From positions 62,001-126,000 of the forward strand of contig JANQAI010000012.1 in assembly GCA_024707145.1 (NCBI GenBank): DNA of 64,000 bases, given 5' to 3'. This document shows positions 31,060 to 41,514 of this stretch, in pieces. The stretch comes from Magnetospirillum sp. Lineage in GTDB: Bacteria; Pseudomonadota; Alphaproteobacteria; Rhodospirillales; Magnetospirillaceae. Below the pieces are notes generated by a model that searched no databases, was not told the origin of the DNA, and saw only the letters and a program-made list of their open reading frames with translations. The translations under genes were made by a program, and so were the position numbers. Every line of letters starts with the position of its first letter. The first letter of the stretch is position 1.

Positions 31060-32271
31060 ATGAGCCTCTCCAGCGCCATGAACAACGCCGTCTCGGCCCT
31101 GAAAGCGCAAAGCCAAGCCCTGTCGGTGATCTCCAACAACCTCGCCAATTCGGGCACCACCGGCTACAAGGGGGTGACCACCAGCTTCTCGTCGCTGGTG
31201 ACGCAGATGTACAACGGCACCACCTATACCGGCGCCGGCGTCACCTCGTCGGCACGCCAGAACGTGGGTGCCCAGGGCAACATCCAGGGCACCGACAATA
31301 CCACCGACATCGCCATCGACGGCAACGGCATGTTCGTCGTGCGCTACGGCAGCGACAACGAGTCCGTCTACTACACCCGCAACGGCGAGTTCGACCAGGA
31401 CGAGAATGGCTACCTGGTCAACGGCAACTACTACCTGATGGGCTGGCCCACCAATTCGGACGGCACGGTCAGCGGCAATCAGAGCACGGCCGCGCTCCAA
31501 CGCATCAACGTCACCAACAACGTCTCGTCGGTGGCGGCCACCACCAAGGCCACCATCGACGCCGATTTGGGCCCCAACACCACCGCAGGCGACGACTACA
31601 CCACGTCCATGGAGATCTACGACGCGCAGGGCAACCTGCACACCGTCACCATGACCTGGGAAAAGACCGCCACCAACCAGTGGAACCTGAGCTTTTCCTG
31701 CCCCGACGGCACCACCACCACCGGCACCACGGCGCTGACCTTCGACGGCACCGGCAAGCTGACCTCGCCCTCGCCGGCCTCGGTGGCGCTGAACTTCACC
31801 TGGAGCAACGGTGCCTCCGCCAGCGCCATCGACGTGGACCTGTCCAGCCTGACCCAGACCTACGGCAGCGCGGGCGTCAGCCAGTCCTCGGTGGACACCG
31901 ACGGTCACACGTCGGGCAAACTGCTGGGCGTCGCCATCGCCGCCGACGGCACCGTGACCGCCAGCTATGACAACGGCCAGGCCATTCCGATCTACAAGAT
32001 CGCCATCGCCACCTTCCCCAATTATGACGGCCTGTCGCAGTTGAGCCACGGCGTCTACGAAACCTCGTCGACCTCGGGCGACCCCAGCCTGCACATCGCC
32101 GGCGAAGGCGGTTCGGGAACGCTGGACGGCAGCAGCCTGGAAAGCTCCACCGTCGATACCGCCGACGAGTTCACCCGCATGATCGTGGCGCAGCAGGCCT
32201 ATTCGGCCGCGTCACAGGTCATCACCACCGCCAAGGACATGTACGACGCCCTGATCAGCGCCGTGCGCTGA
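31060..32271 (+). CDS. flgE: Flagellar hook protein FlgE
   Basis: 403 residues. N-terminal rod/hook motif 'LSSAMNNAVSALKAQSQALSVISNNLANSGTTGYK', FlgE-type 'TDIAIDGNGMFVVR' and 'YYTRNGEFDQDENGYLVN..YYLMGWP', FlaE domain in the middle, and C-terminal 'LESSTVDTADEFTRMIVAQQAYSAASQVITTAKDMYDALI'. The length is typical for FlgE of this group. It continues the flgD transcript, and its TGA overlaps by one base a possible start of the next gene. Confidence 0.94.
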   Translation: MSLSSAMNNAVSALKAQSQALSVISNNLANSGTTGYKGVTTSFSSLVTQMYNGTTYTGAGVTSSARQNVGAQGNIQGTDNTTDIAIDGNGMFVVRYGSDNESVYYTRNGEFDQDENGYLVNGNYYLMGWPTNSDGTVSGNQSTAALQRINVTNNVSSVAATTKATIDADLGPNTTAGDDYTTSMEIYDAQGNLHTVTMTWEKTATNQWNLSFSCPDGTTTTGTTALTFDGTGKLTSPSPASVALNFTWSNGASASAIDVDLSSLTQTYGSAGVSQSSVDTDGHTSGKLLGVAIAADGTVTASYDNGQAIPIYKIAIATFPNYDGLSQLSHGVYETSSTSGDPSLHIAGEGGSGTLDGSSLESSTVDTADEFTRMIVAQQAYSAASQVITTAKDMYDALISAVR

Positions 32272-32291
32272 TGACCATCGGAGACCCCGCC

Positions 32292-32639
32292 ATGAGCCGC
32301 AATTCCCCTCCCCAAACCGTCGTCGCCCTGGCGGAAGCGCGCGCCACCCGCACCCTGGCCGCCACCCAGGCGTTGCTGCTGCCCGAGGCGGACGAACCGC
32401 TGGCGGCGGAGGAGCTGTCGCGCCGGGTCGCCGCCCAACTGGCCGCCCTGCCCGCCGAGGAACGCCCGCTGCTGCGCCGCAAGGTGCTGGTGGCGGTGCA
32501 CGACCTGGAGGGGCTGGTGGATGCCCTGCAAGCCCAGTTGGACGGCTTGGCCGACGAATTGCGCAAGGTGTCCACCCACAGCAGCGCCGCCACCGCCTAC
32601 GGCCGCATGGCGCGCCGTCCCTCCGACCACCGCTCGTAA
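32292..32639 (+). CDS. Hypothetical protein in the flagellar hook operon
   Basis: 115 residues from the ATG at 32292, preferred because GGAG lies eight bases upstream; an ATG at 32271 overlaps the flgE stop. Soluble and helical: 'ALAEARATRTLAATQALLLPEA', 'LSRRVAAQLAALPAEERPLLRRKVLVAVHDLEGLVDALQAQLDGLADELRKV'. No family recognised. Its place between flgE and the FlgN-like chaperone suggests a flagellar assembly factor. Confidence 0.75.
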   Translation: MSRNSPPQTVVALAEARATRTLAATQALLLPEADEPLAAEELSRRVAAQLAALPAEERPLLRRKVLVAVHDLEGLVDALQAQLDGLADELRKVSTHSSAATAYGRMARRPSDHRS

Positions 32640-32652
32640 AGGAGTGACCCCC

Positions 32653-33117
32653 ATGCTCCCGTCCGCCCCCCTGATCCACATGGTCGACACCCAGCACGCC
32701 GACCTGACCGAAATGCTGATGTCGGTGGTCACTGACCTGACCGAGGTCATCGAGGAAGAGAACGCCCTGATGGCCGAGGGCATGCCGGCGGCGGTCACCG
32801 CCACCATCGACCGCAAGCTGGAACTGTCCGACGCCTACGAGGACCTGTACGCCGAGCTGGTGGAGAACCGGCGCGACTGCCTGACCGCCGATCCCGCCTT
32901 CGCCAACCGCCTGATGGAGGCGGTGCTGCACCTGCGCGAGGTCACCACCGAGAACATGGCCCGCCTGGAGGCGGCCATGCAGGCGTCGCGCCGCCGCGTC
33001 GAGGCGGTGATGGCCGCCATGCGCTCGACCATCGCCGAGGATGGCCCTTACAGCGCCAAGGGCGAGGTGCCCATCGGCGCCCGCCTGGCCGCCTTCGGCA
33101 AGGACTTCCACGCCTAG
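32653..33117 (+). CDS. flgN: FlgN-like flagellar export chaperone
   Basis: 154 residues, helical throughout: 'LTEMLMSVVTDLTEVIEEENALMAEGMPAAVTATIDRKLELSDAYEDLY', then 'LMEAVLHLREVTTENMARLEAAMQASRRRVEAVMAAM'. The 'L...L..V...E..AL...D...V..L...K..L...Y' spacing fits the FlgN family, which escorts FlgK and FlgL to the export gate. Both of those genes follow immediately. Sequence similarity alone is modest; the position makes the call stronger. Confidence 0.75.
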   Translation: MLPSAPLIHMVDTQHADLTEMLMSVVTDLTEVIEEENALMAEGMPAAVTATIDRKLELSDAYEDLYAELVENRRDCLTADPAFANRLMEAVLHLREVTTENMARLEAAMQASRRRVEAVMAAMRSTIAEDGPYSAKGEVPIGARLAAFGKDFHA

Positions 33118-33138
33118 GACCTTCGCCGGGAGACCGCC

Positions 33139-34832
33139 ATGTCGCTGTCCGCCGCACTCCAGGCTCCGCCACCTCGTCGCTGCGCGCCCTCCAGACGCGC
33201 ATGGCGGTGGCCACCAACAACATCGCCAACGCGGACAACGTCAACTACACGGCCAAGTCCGCCAACCAGGCCACTCGCATCAACGGCGGCGTCGGCACCG
33301 GCGTCGACGTCATCGGCATCGGCAGCAACGTGGACGCCAATCTGGTGCGCAGCATCGTCGGCGCCACCTCCACCAATGCGGCGGCGCAGACCTTCCTGGA
33401 CTACATTCAGGCCCTCAGCAATTCCCTGGGCAGCCTGTCCAGCGACGGGGCGGGCGACACCCTGGCCACCCACCTGTCCAGCCTGGAAAGCACCCTGGAC
33501 GAACTGGCCACCACGCCCGAGAGCGCGACGCTGAAAGGCCAGGCGGTCACCGATCTGGAGGATGCCGCCGCCACCCTGCGCGCCAGTTCGGACGAGGTGC
33601 AGACGCTACGCGGCAACGCCGACGACGCCATCGCCGACGCGGTGGACACCGTCAACGACGCCTTGCACCAGATCGACGCGCTCAACGAGAGCATCGCCCG
33701 CGCCCAGGCGGCGGGCAAATCCACCGCCGATCTGGAGGACCAGCGCAACGCCGCCCTGCAAACCGTCGCCGAGCAGTTGGACATCAGCTATTTTACCGAT
33801 TCCACTGGCGCCATGAAGGTCTACACCGCCTCGGGCCAGGTACTGGTCGGCGCCGAGGTGCACGAGTTGAGTTTCACCGCCGCCGGCACCGTCAACGCGG
33901 GAAGCACCTATCCGGGCACCCTGTCGGGCATCACGGTGAATGGCCAGGATATCACCAAGTCCATCGGCTCGGGCAACATCGCCGCCCTGGCAACCCTGCG
34001 CGACACCACCCTGCCCGAGGTGCAGGGCGAACTGGACGATCTGGCCGCCTCGTTGCGCGACACCATCAACGCCATCGCCAACCAGGGCAGCGCCGCGCCA
34101 CCACCCAATACCCTGACCGGCTCCGAGAGCTTCGCCGCCACCGACTCGCTGTCGGCCAGCGGCACCCTGCGGGTGGCGGTCACCGATGCCGACGGCAAGG
34201 TGGTGTCCACCCAGGATATCCCGCTGGCCGGCTACGCCACCGTGGGCGACCTGGTCGCCGATCTGGACGCCATCCCCGGCCTGTCGGCCAGCCTGGATGC
34301 CGACGGCCATCTGGTGCTGGCCGCCGACAGCGCCGCCAACGGCGTGGCGGTGGCCGGCGGCACCATCGGCGGCGAGAATTTCTCGGGCACTTTCGGCCTG
34401 AACGACGTGCTGGTGGGCAGCGGCGCCTCGGACCTGACGGTGAAGGCGGACCTGGCCGCCAACAGCACCCGCTTCCCCGTCGGCGCCATGAGCACGTCGG
34501 GCACCCTGGCGGCGGGCGACGTGGCGGTCAGCACGGGGTCCGGGACGCTGGCCCAGTCCATGGCCGACGCCATGCGCAAGGCCGATCTGGCCGATGCCGC
34601 CGGCGACCTCGTCGGCAAGGTGGGCTCGGCCCTGTCCAGCGCCAAGACCTATGCCGGCTCGGCCGAGACCGGCCTGACCACCCTGATCGACAGCTTTTCC
34701 TCCAAGTACGGCGTCAATGTGGACGAGGAAACGGCGCTGATTTCCCAGCTGGAGAACTCCTATTCCGCCTCGGCCCAGGTGATCAGCGCGGTGAAGGCCA
34801 TGTTCGAGGACCTCTTGCAGGCGGTGAGGTAA
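33139..34832 (+). CDS. flgK: Flagellar hook-associated protein 1 (apparent frameshift)
   Basis: Composite of about 564 residues. The start 'MSLSAALQ' with GGAG six bases upstream is one frame. After one missing base at 33161-33166 the protein continues 'SATSSLRALQTRMAVATNNIANADNVNYTAKSA', the flagellar rod motif. The FlgK features are 'ALNESIARAQAAGKSTADLEDQRNAALQTVAEQLDIS' and C-terminal 'VNVDEETALISQLENSYSASAQVISAVKAMFEDLLQAV'. It forms the hook-filament junction with FlgL. The break lies within the first ten codons of a gene a motile cell needs. Confidence 0.92.
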
Positions 34833-34835
34833 GCC

Positions 34836-35742
34836 ATGGTTGAACGCGTCTCCACCTTCGGCCTGGGCCAGTCCATGCTGAACTCTACCCTGGCGGTGCA
34901 GTCCAAATACGCCACCGCCGCCACCCAGAAATCCTCGGGCCTGGTGGCCGGGACCTATGGCGAGCCTGGGCGGCAAGTCGACCACGCTGATCTCGCTGGA
35001 ATCCTCGGCGCAACAGCTCGCCACCTGGCAGACCAACACCCAGACCGCCAACGACCGGGTGCAGGCCATGTATTCGGCGATGGGCGACATGATCGACCAG
35101 CTGACCAGCCTGCGCAGCACCCTGTCCGCCGCCAAGTCGGGCGCCGCCGACGCCGCCACCCTGAACGACACCGGCGCCGGCCTGCTGGAGGATCTGGCCG
35201 ACCTGATGAACCTGCGTCAGGACGGCCGCTACCTGTTCGCCGGCAGCAACACCGGGACCGCGCCGGTGGACACCAGCCTGCTGTCCACGCCCTCCATCCC
35301 CTCCTCGGCCGATGCCGCCTACTACACCGGCAATGACGAATTGGCGTCGGTGCGCATTTCGGGCCAGCAGACCCTGACCTACGGCGTCACCGCCGGCGGC
35401 TCCGCCTTCGAGAAGGCGCTACGCGCCTCCAACATCGTGGCCACCATGACCACCACGCCGCTGGACGAGGACGCCCTGGACGAGGCCTATGACCTCGCCA
35501 CCGAAGCGCTGGACGGGCTGATCGCCGCCCAGAGCGGCCTGTCCAACAACGCCAGCCGGCTGGAAACCGCCTCGACCCGTCAGACCGCCGCACTCGACCT
35601 GCTGGACACCATGGCCGGCAACATCAAGGCGGTGGACGTGGCGGCGGTGACCATCAAGCTGTCGCAATACGAGACCCAGCTGACCGCGTCCTACTCGGCG
35701 CTGGGCAATCTCAGCAGCCTCAGCTTGGCCAAATACCTGTAG
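34836..35742 (+). CDS. flgL: Flagellar hook-associated protein 3 (apparent frameshift)
   Basis: Composite of about 301 residues; one extra base at 34958-34964 in 'VAGTYG|SLGGKSTTL'. The N-terminal 'VSTFGLGQSMLNSTLAVQSKYATAATQKSSG' and the C-terminal flagellin-like helix 'ALDLLDTMAGNIKAVDVAAVTIKLSQYETQLTASYSALGNLSSLSLAKYL' are FlgL-like, with 'LMNLRQDGRYLFAGSNT' (FAG motif) in the middle. It starts three bases after flgK. Confidence 0.92.
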
Positions 35743-35810
35743 GTTCTGTCCCCGCCTGATTTCCGCCGCCCGCCCGTTCAACGGCAAAGGCCGAACAGGA
35801 GCGGGCTGAC

Positions 35811-38262
35811 ATGCACATCCAAAGTCTCGACGAGGCACGCGCCACCGCCCGCACCGGCCCGGTGGCCGCCTTTTCCTTCGACGTCTTCGACACTGTCCTG
35901 CTGCGCCGCTGCACCAGCCCGGACGGCGTGTTCGAGCGCGCCTTCGCGCTGGCCCCCATTCCCACCCAGCAGCGCGGCATGGTGGAGGCCTTCGTGCAGC
36001 ACCGACAACTGGCCGAGGCCAAGGCGCGCAAGGCCGGTCTGGCGGAACACCGCTCGCCCGAGGTCACCATCGGGGAAATCTACCAGCGCTTCCCCACCCA
36101 CGTCTTCGGCCTGGGCCGCGACGACCGGCCGCGGCTGGCCGAGGCCGAATACCGGGCCGAGCAGGATCTGTGCTTCGCCAATCCCGACATGCTCGAACTG
36201 CTGCGCGAGCTGCGCGCCTCTGGAATCCGCGTGGGTTTCCTGTCCGACACCTATTGGGACGGACGGCGACTGGGCGAGCTGCTGCGCTCGCGGGCGCCGG
36301 AACTGGAATGGGACTTCCTCTACGCCTCCTGCGACCACCGCAGCGGCAAGGCGGAGAAGCTGTTCAGCCGTTATCTGGCCGACCTGGGCATCGCTGCCGA
36401 AGCCGCGGCCCATCTGGGCGACAACGATGCCGCCGACGTGCTGCCCGCCCGCAAGCTGGGCATCCATGCCATCCGCTATCCCCAGGCCGGCCCCGCCTTG
36501 GCGGCCTTGTTCCAGCGCGAAGCCAAGGTATTCGACCTGATGTGCGCGACCAACGGGGCCTCGTGCCGGCTGGACGGCGGCGCCCGCACCGCGCGCCGCG
36601 CCATCGCCGCCCGCGCGCCATCGGATTCTGCCGCCTTCACCTTCGGCGTGCAGGTGCTCGGCCCCGTCCTGGCCGCCTTCGACGGCTTCGTCGCCGAGCG
36701 CGTGGCGCGGCTGGAGCATGCGGGCGCCAAGGTGGGCGTGGCCTTCCTGGCCCGCGACGGGCTGGCGCCGCTGGAGGTCTGGCGTGCTCTGCGCCGGCGC
36801 CCGGCCGCCTATGTGGAGATCAACCGCCGCATCGCCCTAATTGCCGGCTCGGTGTCGCTGGAGCCGGTGGTGGAGTTCTTCCGCCGGGTTCCCCGGGTCA
36901 ACCGCGCCGTCGCCACCGGCTTCCTGAAGACGGAAACGCCGCGCATGCGCCGCTACTTCCGCCAGCTCAAGGACGGCGGCATCGAGGGCGCCCGCTTCGC
37001 CGAGGCGCTGCCCGGGCTGCTTGCCGAAGCCGACCTGGAACCGCTGGCCGCCCGCCTGCGCCGGGGCCTGCTGGCCCATCTGCGCGGCGCCGTCCCGGGC
37101 TTCGACGACTGCACCGACATCGTCCTGGTGGATCTGGGCTATTCCGGCACGGTGCAGAAGGCGCTGCGCACGGTGCTGGCGGTGGAAGGGCTGCCGCAGC
37201 GCCTGCACGGCCTCTACTTGCTGACGGCGGACAGATCCTTTTCCGACCTCGCCGAGGGCGACAGCGCCGAGGGCTTCCTGTCCGACGCGGCGATGGTTCC
37301 TCATGCCAAGCGGGCCGTACTGTCCAACGTGGCCATCCTGGAACAGGTGTGCAGCGCCCCCCAGGGATCGGTGCGCGACTATGGGGACGACGGTTCGATC
37401 AGCCGCGAGGATGATCCCCGCTCCCCCCATCAGCAGGACCTGTGCGCCGCCATCCGTGCCGGCGCCGTCCATTATGCCCAGCGCCTGGCGGCCCTGCCGC
37501 AGTCCGGTTTCCCTGCCCTGCCCCGAGGCGAGGAGGCCGCCCCCTGGGCCGGCGCCATCCTGGCCCGCGCCCTGCTGCTGCCCACCGACGACGAGTTGGT
37601 CCTGCTGGGCGGGCTGAAGCACGACATCAACCTGGGCTCACAGGCCCTGGCGCCCATGGCCGATGCCGGCGCCGCCCATGCCATCGCCGGCGCCAAGCCG
37701 CTTCCCCGCCGCCTGCGCCCCGCACGAGCCGCCCATGTGGATGGCGGCCAGCATGGCGGCGCTGTCGCCGCTGCACGGCTACCTCTACGCGCTGATGGGG
37801 GCCGGGCATCTGCCCGCCGACGTGGTCGGCGACCTGCCCTGCGGCGCGGCCGAGGTGGTGCTGGTGGACGATCGGGACGGCCACGCCCTGACCGTCACCT
37901 GCCTGCGCAACGGCTTCGGCGACGTCCGCCTGCGGGTTCCCGTGCTGCGCACCGGCGCCGTCCGTGCCCTGGCCGTCCCCATCTCGGCCTTGCCGGAGCG
38001 GGGCGTTGTCCGCTCCGCCACCCTGCAGCAGGGCGACACCACCGCCGAGGCCATGCGGGCCACCCTGGTGGAAAGCATCCCCGCACACGCCGTCCAGGCC
38101 ATCGGCCTGGGCATGGACCGCGGCGTCTACGAGAGCGGCGATGGCGACGGACACCTGCTGGTCCCGCTGCCGCTCCTGGAGCGGGCGGTGGGCGTGGTGA
38201 CCCTGACGGTGGCCCCCTTGGACGGGGGCCGCGTGCTGACCCAGACGGAAGGCGAAATGTGA
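35811..38262 (+). CDS. Large HAD-superfamily protein, COG5610-like (apparent frameshift)
   Basis: Composite of about 816 residues, with one extra base near 37701-37708. The N-terminal HAD hydrolase domain has motif I 'FSFDVFDTVLLRR' (DxD at about 24-26), motif II 'GFLSDTYWDG', a lysine in 'SGKAEKLF' and motif IV 'HLGDNDAADVLPAR', so it should be catalytic. A second region (about 280-560) with 'FLARDGLAPLEVWRAL' and 'IVLVDLGYSGTVQKAL' matches the long COG5610 predicted hydrolases often found near surface-glycan genes. The last 190 residues are beta-rich. Its place after flgL and before a methyltransferase-like gene suggests flagellar or envelope glycan modification (inference). Confidence 0.75.
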
Positions 38263-38263
38263 G

Positions 38264-39076
38264 ATGGCTGACCTGCTGCTGCATTCCATGGCCGAATTCG
38301 CCCCCGTCATCCTGCCGCTGATGGATGCCCTGCATGTGCGGGACACGCTGGAGATCGGCGTGGAATACGGCCCGCTGACCCGGCTGCTGGTGGACAGGGC
38401 GCGGGCGGCGGGCGGGGTCCACGTGGGCATCGACCCCGCACCCAAACCCGAGGCTCTGGAGCATTTCGACAATCTTCACGGCGTCCTGTGCGAAGGCCGC
38501 AGCCTGGAGGTGCTGGCCTCCCTGCCGGCCATGGACGCCTATCTGGTGGACGGCGACCACAACCACTTCACCGTGCTGAACGAACTGCGCCTGATCGCGG
38601 CCGCCGCCCGCATCACCGGCCGCCCCTTCCCGCTGGTGCTCCTGCACGACATCGGTTGGCCGTGCGGCCGGCGCGACCACTACTATTCCCCCGACGCCAT
38701 CCCCCCCGAGCACCGCCATCCCCACACCTGGGACCTGGGCATGCGGCCGGGCGATCCGGGGGTCTGGCAAGGCGGCATGCGCGGCGAAGGCGCCTATGCG
38801 GTGGCCCTGCACGAAGGCGGACGCGGCAACGGCGTGCTGACGGCGATCGAGGACTTCCTCAAGGAAGCCGGCGACCTAGCCTTCTTCCGCATTCCTGCGG
38901 CCCTCGGCCTGGGCGTGCTGGTGGACCCGCTGCACGCCTCCCAGGCCGGCAGCATCCTCGCCCCCTATCACGACAATCCCCTGCTGGAGCGGCTGGAACG
39001 CAACCGGCTGGAACTGTACGTGCGGGTGATCGACTGGCAGGACCAGGCGGGCGCGCAGGCAGCGCCGGCCCGCTGA
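38264..39076 (+). CDS. SAM-dependent methyltransferase-like protein
   Basis: 270 residues. Class I methyltransferase features (Methyltransf_24 type) are 'RDTLEIGVEYGPLTRLLVDRARAAGGVHVGIDPAP' (SAM-binding motifs I and II, about 25-60), 'DAYLVDGDHNHFTVLNELRLI' (about 93) and 'LVLLHDIGWP'. The 'VDGDHNH...N' and 'LHDI' motifs are typical of enzymes modifying sugars or small acids of surface polymers. It starts one base after the HAD gene stop with no independent promoter, so the two probably act in one pathway. Confidence 0.8.
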   Translation: MADLLLHSMAEFAPVILPLMDALHVRDTLEIGVEYGPLTRLLVDRARAAGGVHVGIDPAPKPEALEHFDNLHGVLCEGRSLEVLASLPAMDAYLVDGDHNHFTVLNELRLIAAAARITGRPFPLVLLHDIGWPCGRRDHYYSPDAIPPEHRHPHTWDLGMRPGDPGVWQGGMRGEGAYAVALHEGGRGNGVLTAIEDFLKEAGDLAFFRIPAALGLGVLVDPLHASQAGSILAPYHDNPLLERLERNRLELYVRVIDWQDQAGAQAAPAR

Positions 39077-39207
39077 ACATCAGATCGGACGCCCCCCAAG
39101 CATGCTTTTCGTGCGCGGGCGGGGCGCGAAACCGGTCTGCCTCTAGCCCCCTTCGATTCTGCTAGAGTACGCGGGTCACGCCCATTCGGGGGATCCGGCG
39201 GCGCAAA

Positions 39208-40008
39208 ATGTTCACACGCAGAAACCTTCTGGCGGTTCTGGCCGGCTTGGCGGCCGCACCCTGCTGGGCCGCGGGCCGGCGCCAGGCCAGCCATCCCGGC
39301 CTGGATGCGGTGATCGACATCAGCCATTCCACCCGGGTCAAGGATTTCCGTCTGGCGCGCCACTACAGCCGCGTCCTCGCGGTGATCCACAAGGCCAGTG
39401 AAGGGGGCGACTGGGTGGATCCCCTGTATGCCCGGCGCCGGACCGAGGCGGAAGGCGCCGGCCTGCTGTGGGGGGCCTACCACTTCGGCACGCGGGAATA
39501 TTCCGGCGCGGCCCAGGCCGCCCTGTTCCTGCGTACCGCCAAGCCCGGCCCGGCCACCCTGCTGGCGCTGGACCTGGAATACAACGAGCAGAACCCGGCC
39601 AACACCATGGGCATCAGGCAAGCCGAGGATTTCGTCCGCGCGGTGGCGGCGGCCACGGGCCGGCGCCCGCTCATCTACACCACCGCCGCCTGGGCCGACA
39701 ACGAGCCGGTCGGCGCGCGCCAGCAGCGGCTGGGCGGCCGCGTCACCGAGGATTCCATCCTGGCCCAATGCCCGCTGTGGATCGCCGATTACCGCGTCCG
39801 GCCCGAGTTGCCCAGCGCCTGGCGCGGCAAGGGATGGCACTTCTGGCAATATGCCGGCGACACCCGCGACGGCGGCCTGCGCGGCGCCATGGCCCGCAAG
39901 GTAGCCGGCATCGAGAGCTGCGACCGCAACTACTTCCGCGGCGACGAAACCACCCTGCGCAAGTTTTGGACCGCCCGCGAAATGCCGCACAAGACGCGGA
40001 AGGCCTAG
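39208..40008 (+). CDS. GH25 family muramidase (lysozyme), exported
   Basis: 266 residues. The N-terminal 'MFTRRNLLAVLAGLAAAPCWAA' is a signal peptide with a twin-Arg start, possibly Tat. The GH25 barrel follows: 'LDAVIDISHSTRVKDF', 'VIHKASEGGDWVDPLYARRRTEAEGAGLLWGAYHFG', 'LALDLEYNE', 'RPLIYTTAAWAD', 'LWIADYRVRPELP...WHFWQYA' and 'DRNYFRGDETTL'. The catalytic acids fit DLE and the D of 'IDISH'. It cleaves MurNAc-GlcNAc bonds, perhaps in cell-wall remodelling. Alone on the plus strand after a 131-base gap. Confidence 0.88.
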   Translation: MFTRRNLLAVLAGLAAAPCWAAGRRQASHPGLDAVIDISHSTRVKDFRLARHYSRVLAVIHKASEGGDWVDPLYARRRTEAEGAGLLWGAYHFGTREYSGAAQAALFLRTAKPGPATLLALDLEYNEQNPANTMGIRQAEDFVRAVAAATGRRPLIYTTAAWADNEPVGARQQRLGGRVTEDSILAQCPLWIADYRVRPELPSAWRGKGWHFWQYAGDTRDGGLRGAMARKVAGIESCDRNYFRGDETTLRKFWTAREMPHKTRKA

Positions 40009-40054
40009 GGTCAGCCGAATTTTCCCCGGGATGGCGACGGCGCCCCGCCTCGCC

Positions 40055-41248
40055 TCACTCCCCTTGTTGAACGGCGCGGACCAAGGTGGGGATATCGACC
40101 ACCATGTTCCAATCGCGGGGATGGCTGCGGCTGACCTGCTGCGGGCTGGGCCGGGGGGCGCAGGGCAAGAAAATGTATGCCTGCCCACCGGCTTGGGCCA
40201 GCGCAGGGAAGAAGGCCGGGCGGTAGTCCCCCGGCACCAACTCCACCACACGGGTGCCGGCGGCGGCAAAGACCAGATTGGCGAAGGCGGCGCCGTGGGG
40301 ACCCGCGACCACGTCGGCGGCGGCGAACAGCCGCGCTTGAGCGGCGATTGAAAGGCCATCCAGTGTCACCGGCTCAAAACCGAGGGGCCGCAGGGCATCG
40401 AGGGCGGCCTCCTCATTGACCACGTGCCGCGCCGTGGCACTCGGCCGGCATAGCCAGAGACGGCGCCGCCGGCCCATATCGACAGGCACGAAGGTGGAGC
40501 GCAGCCATTCCAGGGTATGCGGGTGCGGGACACGGTCGATCGTGCCCAAATCGGGGATGTGCAGGCGGCGAAACTCGGTTACCTAGTGGCGACCCAATGT
40601 CACTAATTGATCGGGGCCGATGCCGAACCCGGCCAAGCTGTCGCTCTCGAAAGACGTCATGTCGGCACCGACGACCAGCCGGGCACGCGGATCGGCGGCC
40701 AGCGCGAGCGGCACGCGCGGCAGGTAGTCCAAAAGCCAGTGATAGTAGTTTGTGGCGCTGCCGATCAGATAAGGCGCGCCCTCGGGCAACTGGCGGCGCG
40801 GCCGGGGCGCCACCAGCGCGGTATGGGCCGCAGTCTGCCTGAGAATGTATTGCCCTCCCGCCGGATTGGCGTTCACTTGATCGGCGCTGTGCAGGCCGGT
40901 GCCGGTCTTGGTGAACCAGTCCCGGCTGCCGGCGTACAAGACACCGTTGCGCTGAGTGACGATCCGGCGCTCCCCCCTGCCCCACTCTCGCGGCGCGTTG
41001 CGCTCGATGGCGGGGACCCACCCCCTGGGCGTCGGATAACGCGTCTGGATCAAGCGCAGGGCATCGGGCACGCGGCCATGAGCCAGTGCGGCAGCGGCGG
41101 CGTCTAGAACCGCCGTGGGGGCGGAATAAGGCAAAAGGCCTCCTTTGGGCGAACGCGTCAAGACAAGGGCAACAACGCCAGCATGCCCATCGCGGCATGG
41201 ATGGCAAGCCCCGCGTGAGCCAAGCCGGCGAGGAGGCCAGGAAAGCAT
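40055..41248 (-). pseudogene. GT61-family glycosyltransferase interrupted by an in-frame TAG
   Basis: The N-terminal part contains 'GGQYIL', 'LIGSATNYYHWLLDYLPRVPLAL' and 'DSLAGFGIGPDQLVTLGRH'. It ends at a TAG at 40583-40585, and reading resumes in the same frame with 'VTEFRRLHIPDL', 'HTLEWLRSTFVPV', 'VAGPHGAAFANLVFAAAGTRVVELVPG'. 'NYYHWLLD' and 'GPHGAAFANL' are the two signatures of GT61 (DUF563) transferases that build polysaccharide or glycoprotein glycans. A single substitution (for example a Tyr codon) would restore it, so it is either a recent pseudogene or a base error. The start is uncertain; 41248 is the first ATG of a plausible length and has no ribosome site. Confidence 0.7.
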
Positions 41249-41417
41249 TCCAAGAGGGATTCCCCCAGTCGGCCCCCGGAAACACAGCCGGCCCGCGCCG
41301 ATCTTGGTGCAGGCTTTTTCGGTCGTCGAATCTGGGTAAGGGCATGGGGAACAGAGGTGGATTATGCGAGCGGACGCCCGCATACCGATCACCTGATTTT
41401 ATTGGAAAAATCGGCGC

Positions 41418-41493
41418 TGGCGTCCCCACGGGGATTCGAACCCCGGTTGCCGCCGTGAGAGGGCGGTGTCCTAGGCCTCTAGACGATGGGGAC
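41418..41493 (-). tRNA. tRNA-Glu (anticodon CTC)
   Basis: A 76-base cloverleaf on the minus strand, including an encoded 3' CCA (41418-41420). The acceptor GTCCCCA pairs with TGGGGAC. The D-arm 'CGTCTAGAGGCCTAGGACA', anticodon stem CCGCC/GGCGG with loop CTCTCAC (anticodon CTC), and T-arm 'CCGGGGTTCGAATCCCCG' are all present. The 'TCTAGAGGCCTAGGACA' D-loop is characteristic of bacterial tRNA-Glu. Confidence 0.95.
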
Positions 41494-41514
41494 GTCTTCG
41501 GCGCGAGGCCCGCT

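Noticed and set aside
41418-41493. tRNA-Glu as the attachment site of an integrated island
   Set aside because: No integrase, no second partial copy of the tRNA 3' end, and ordinary housekeeping genes on one side.
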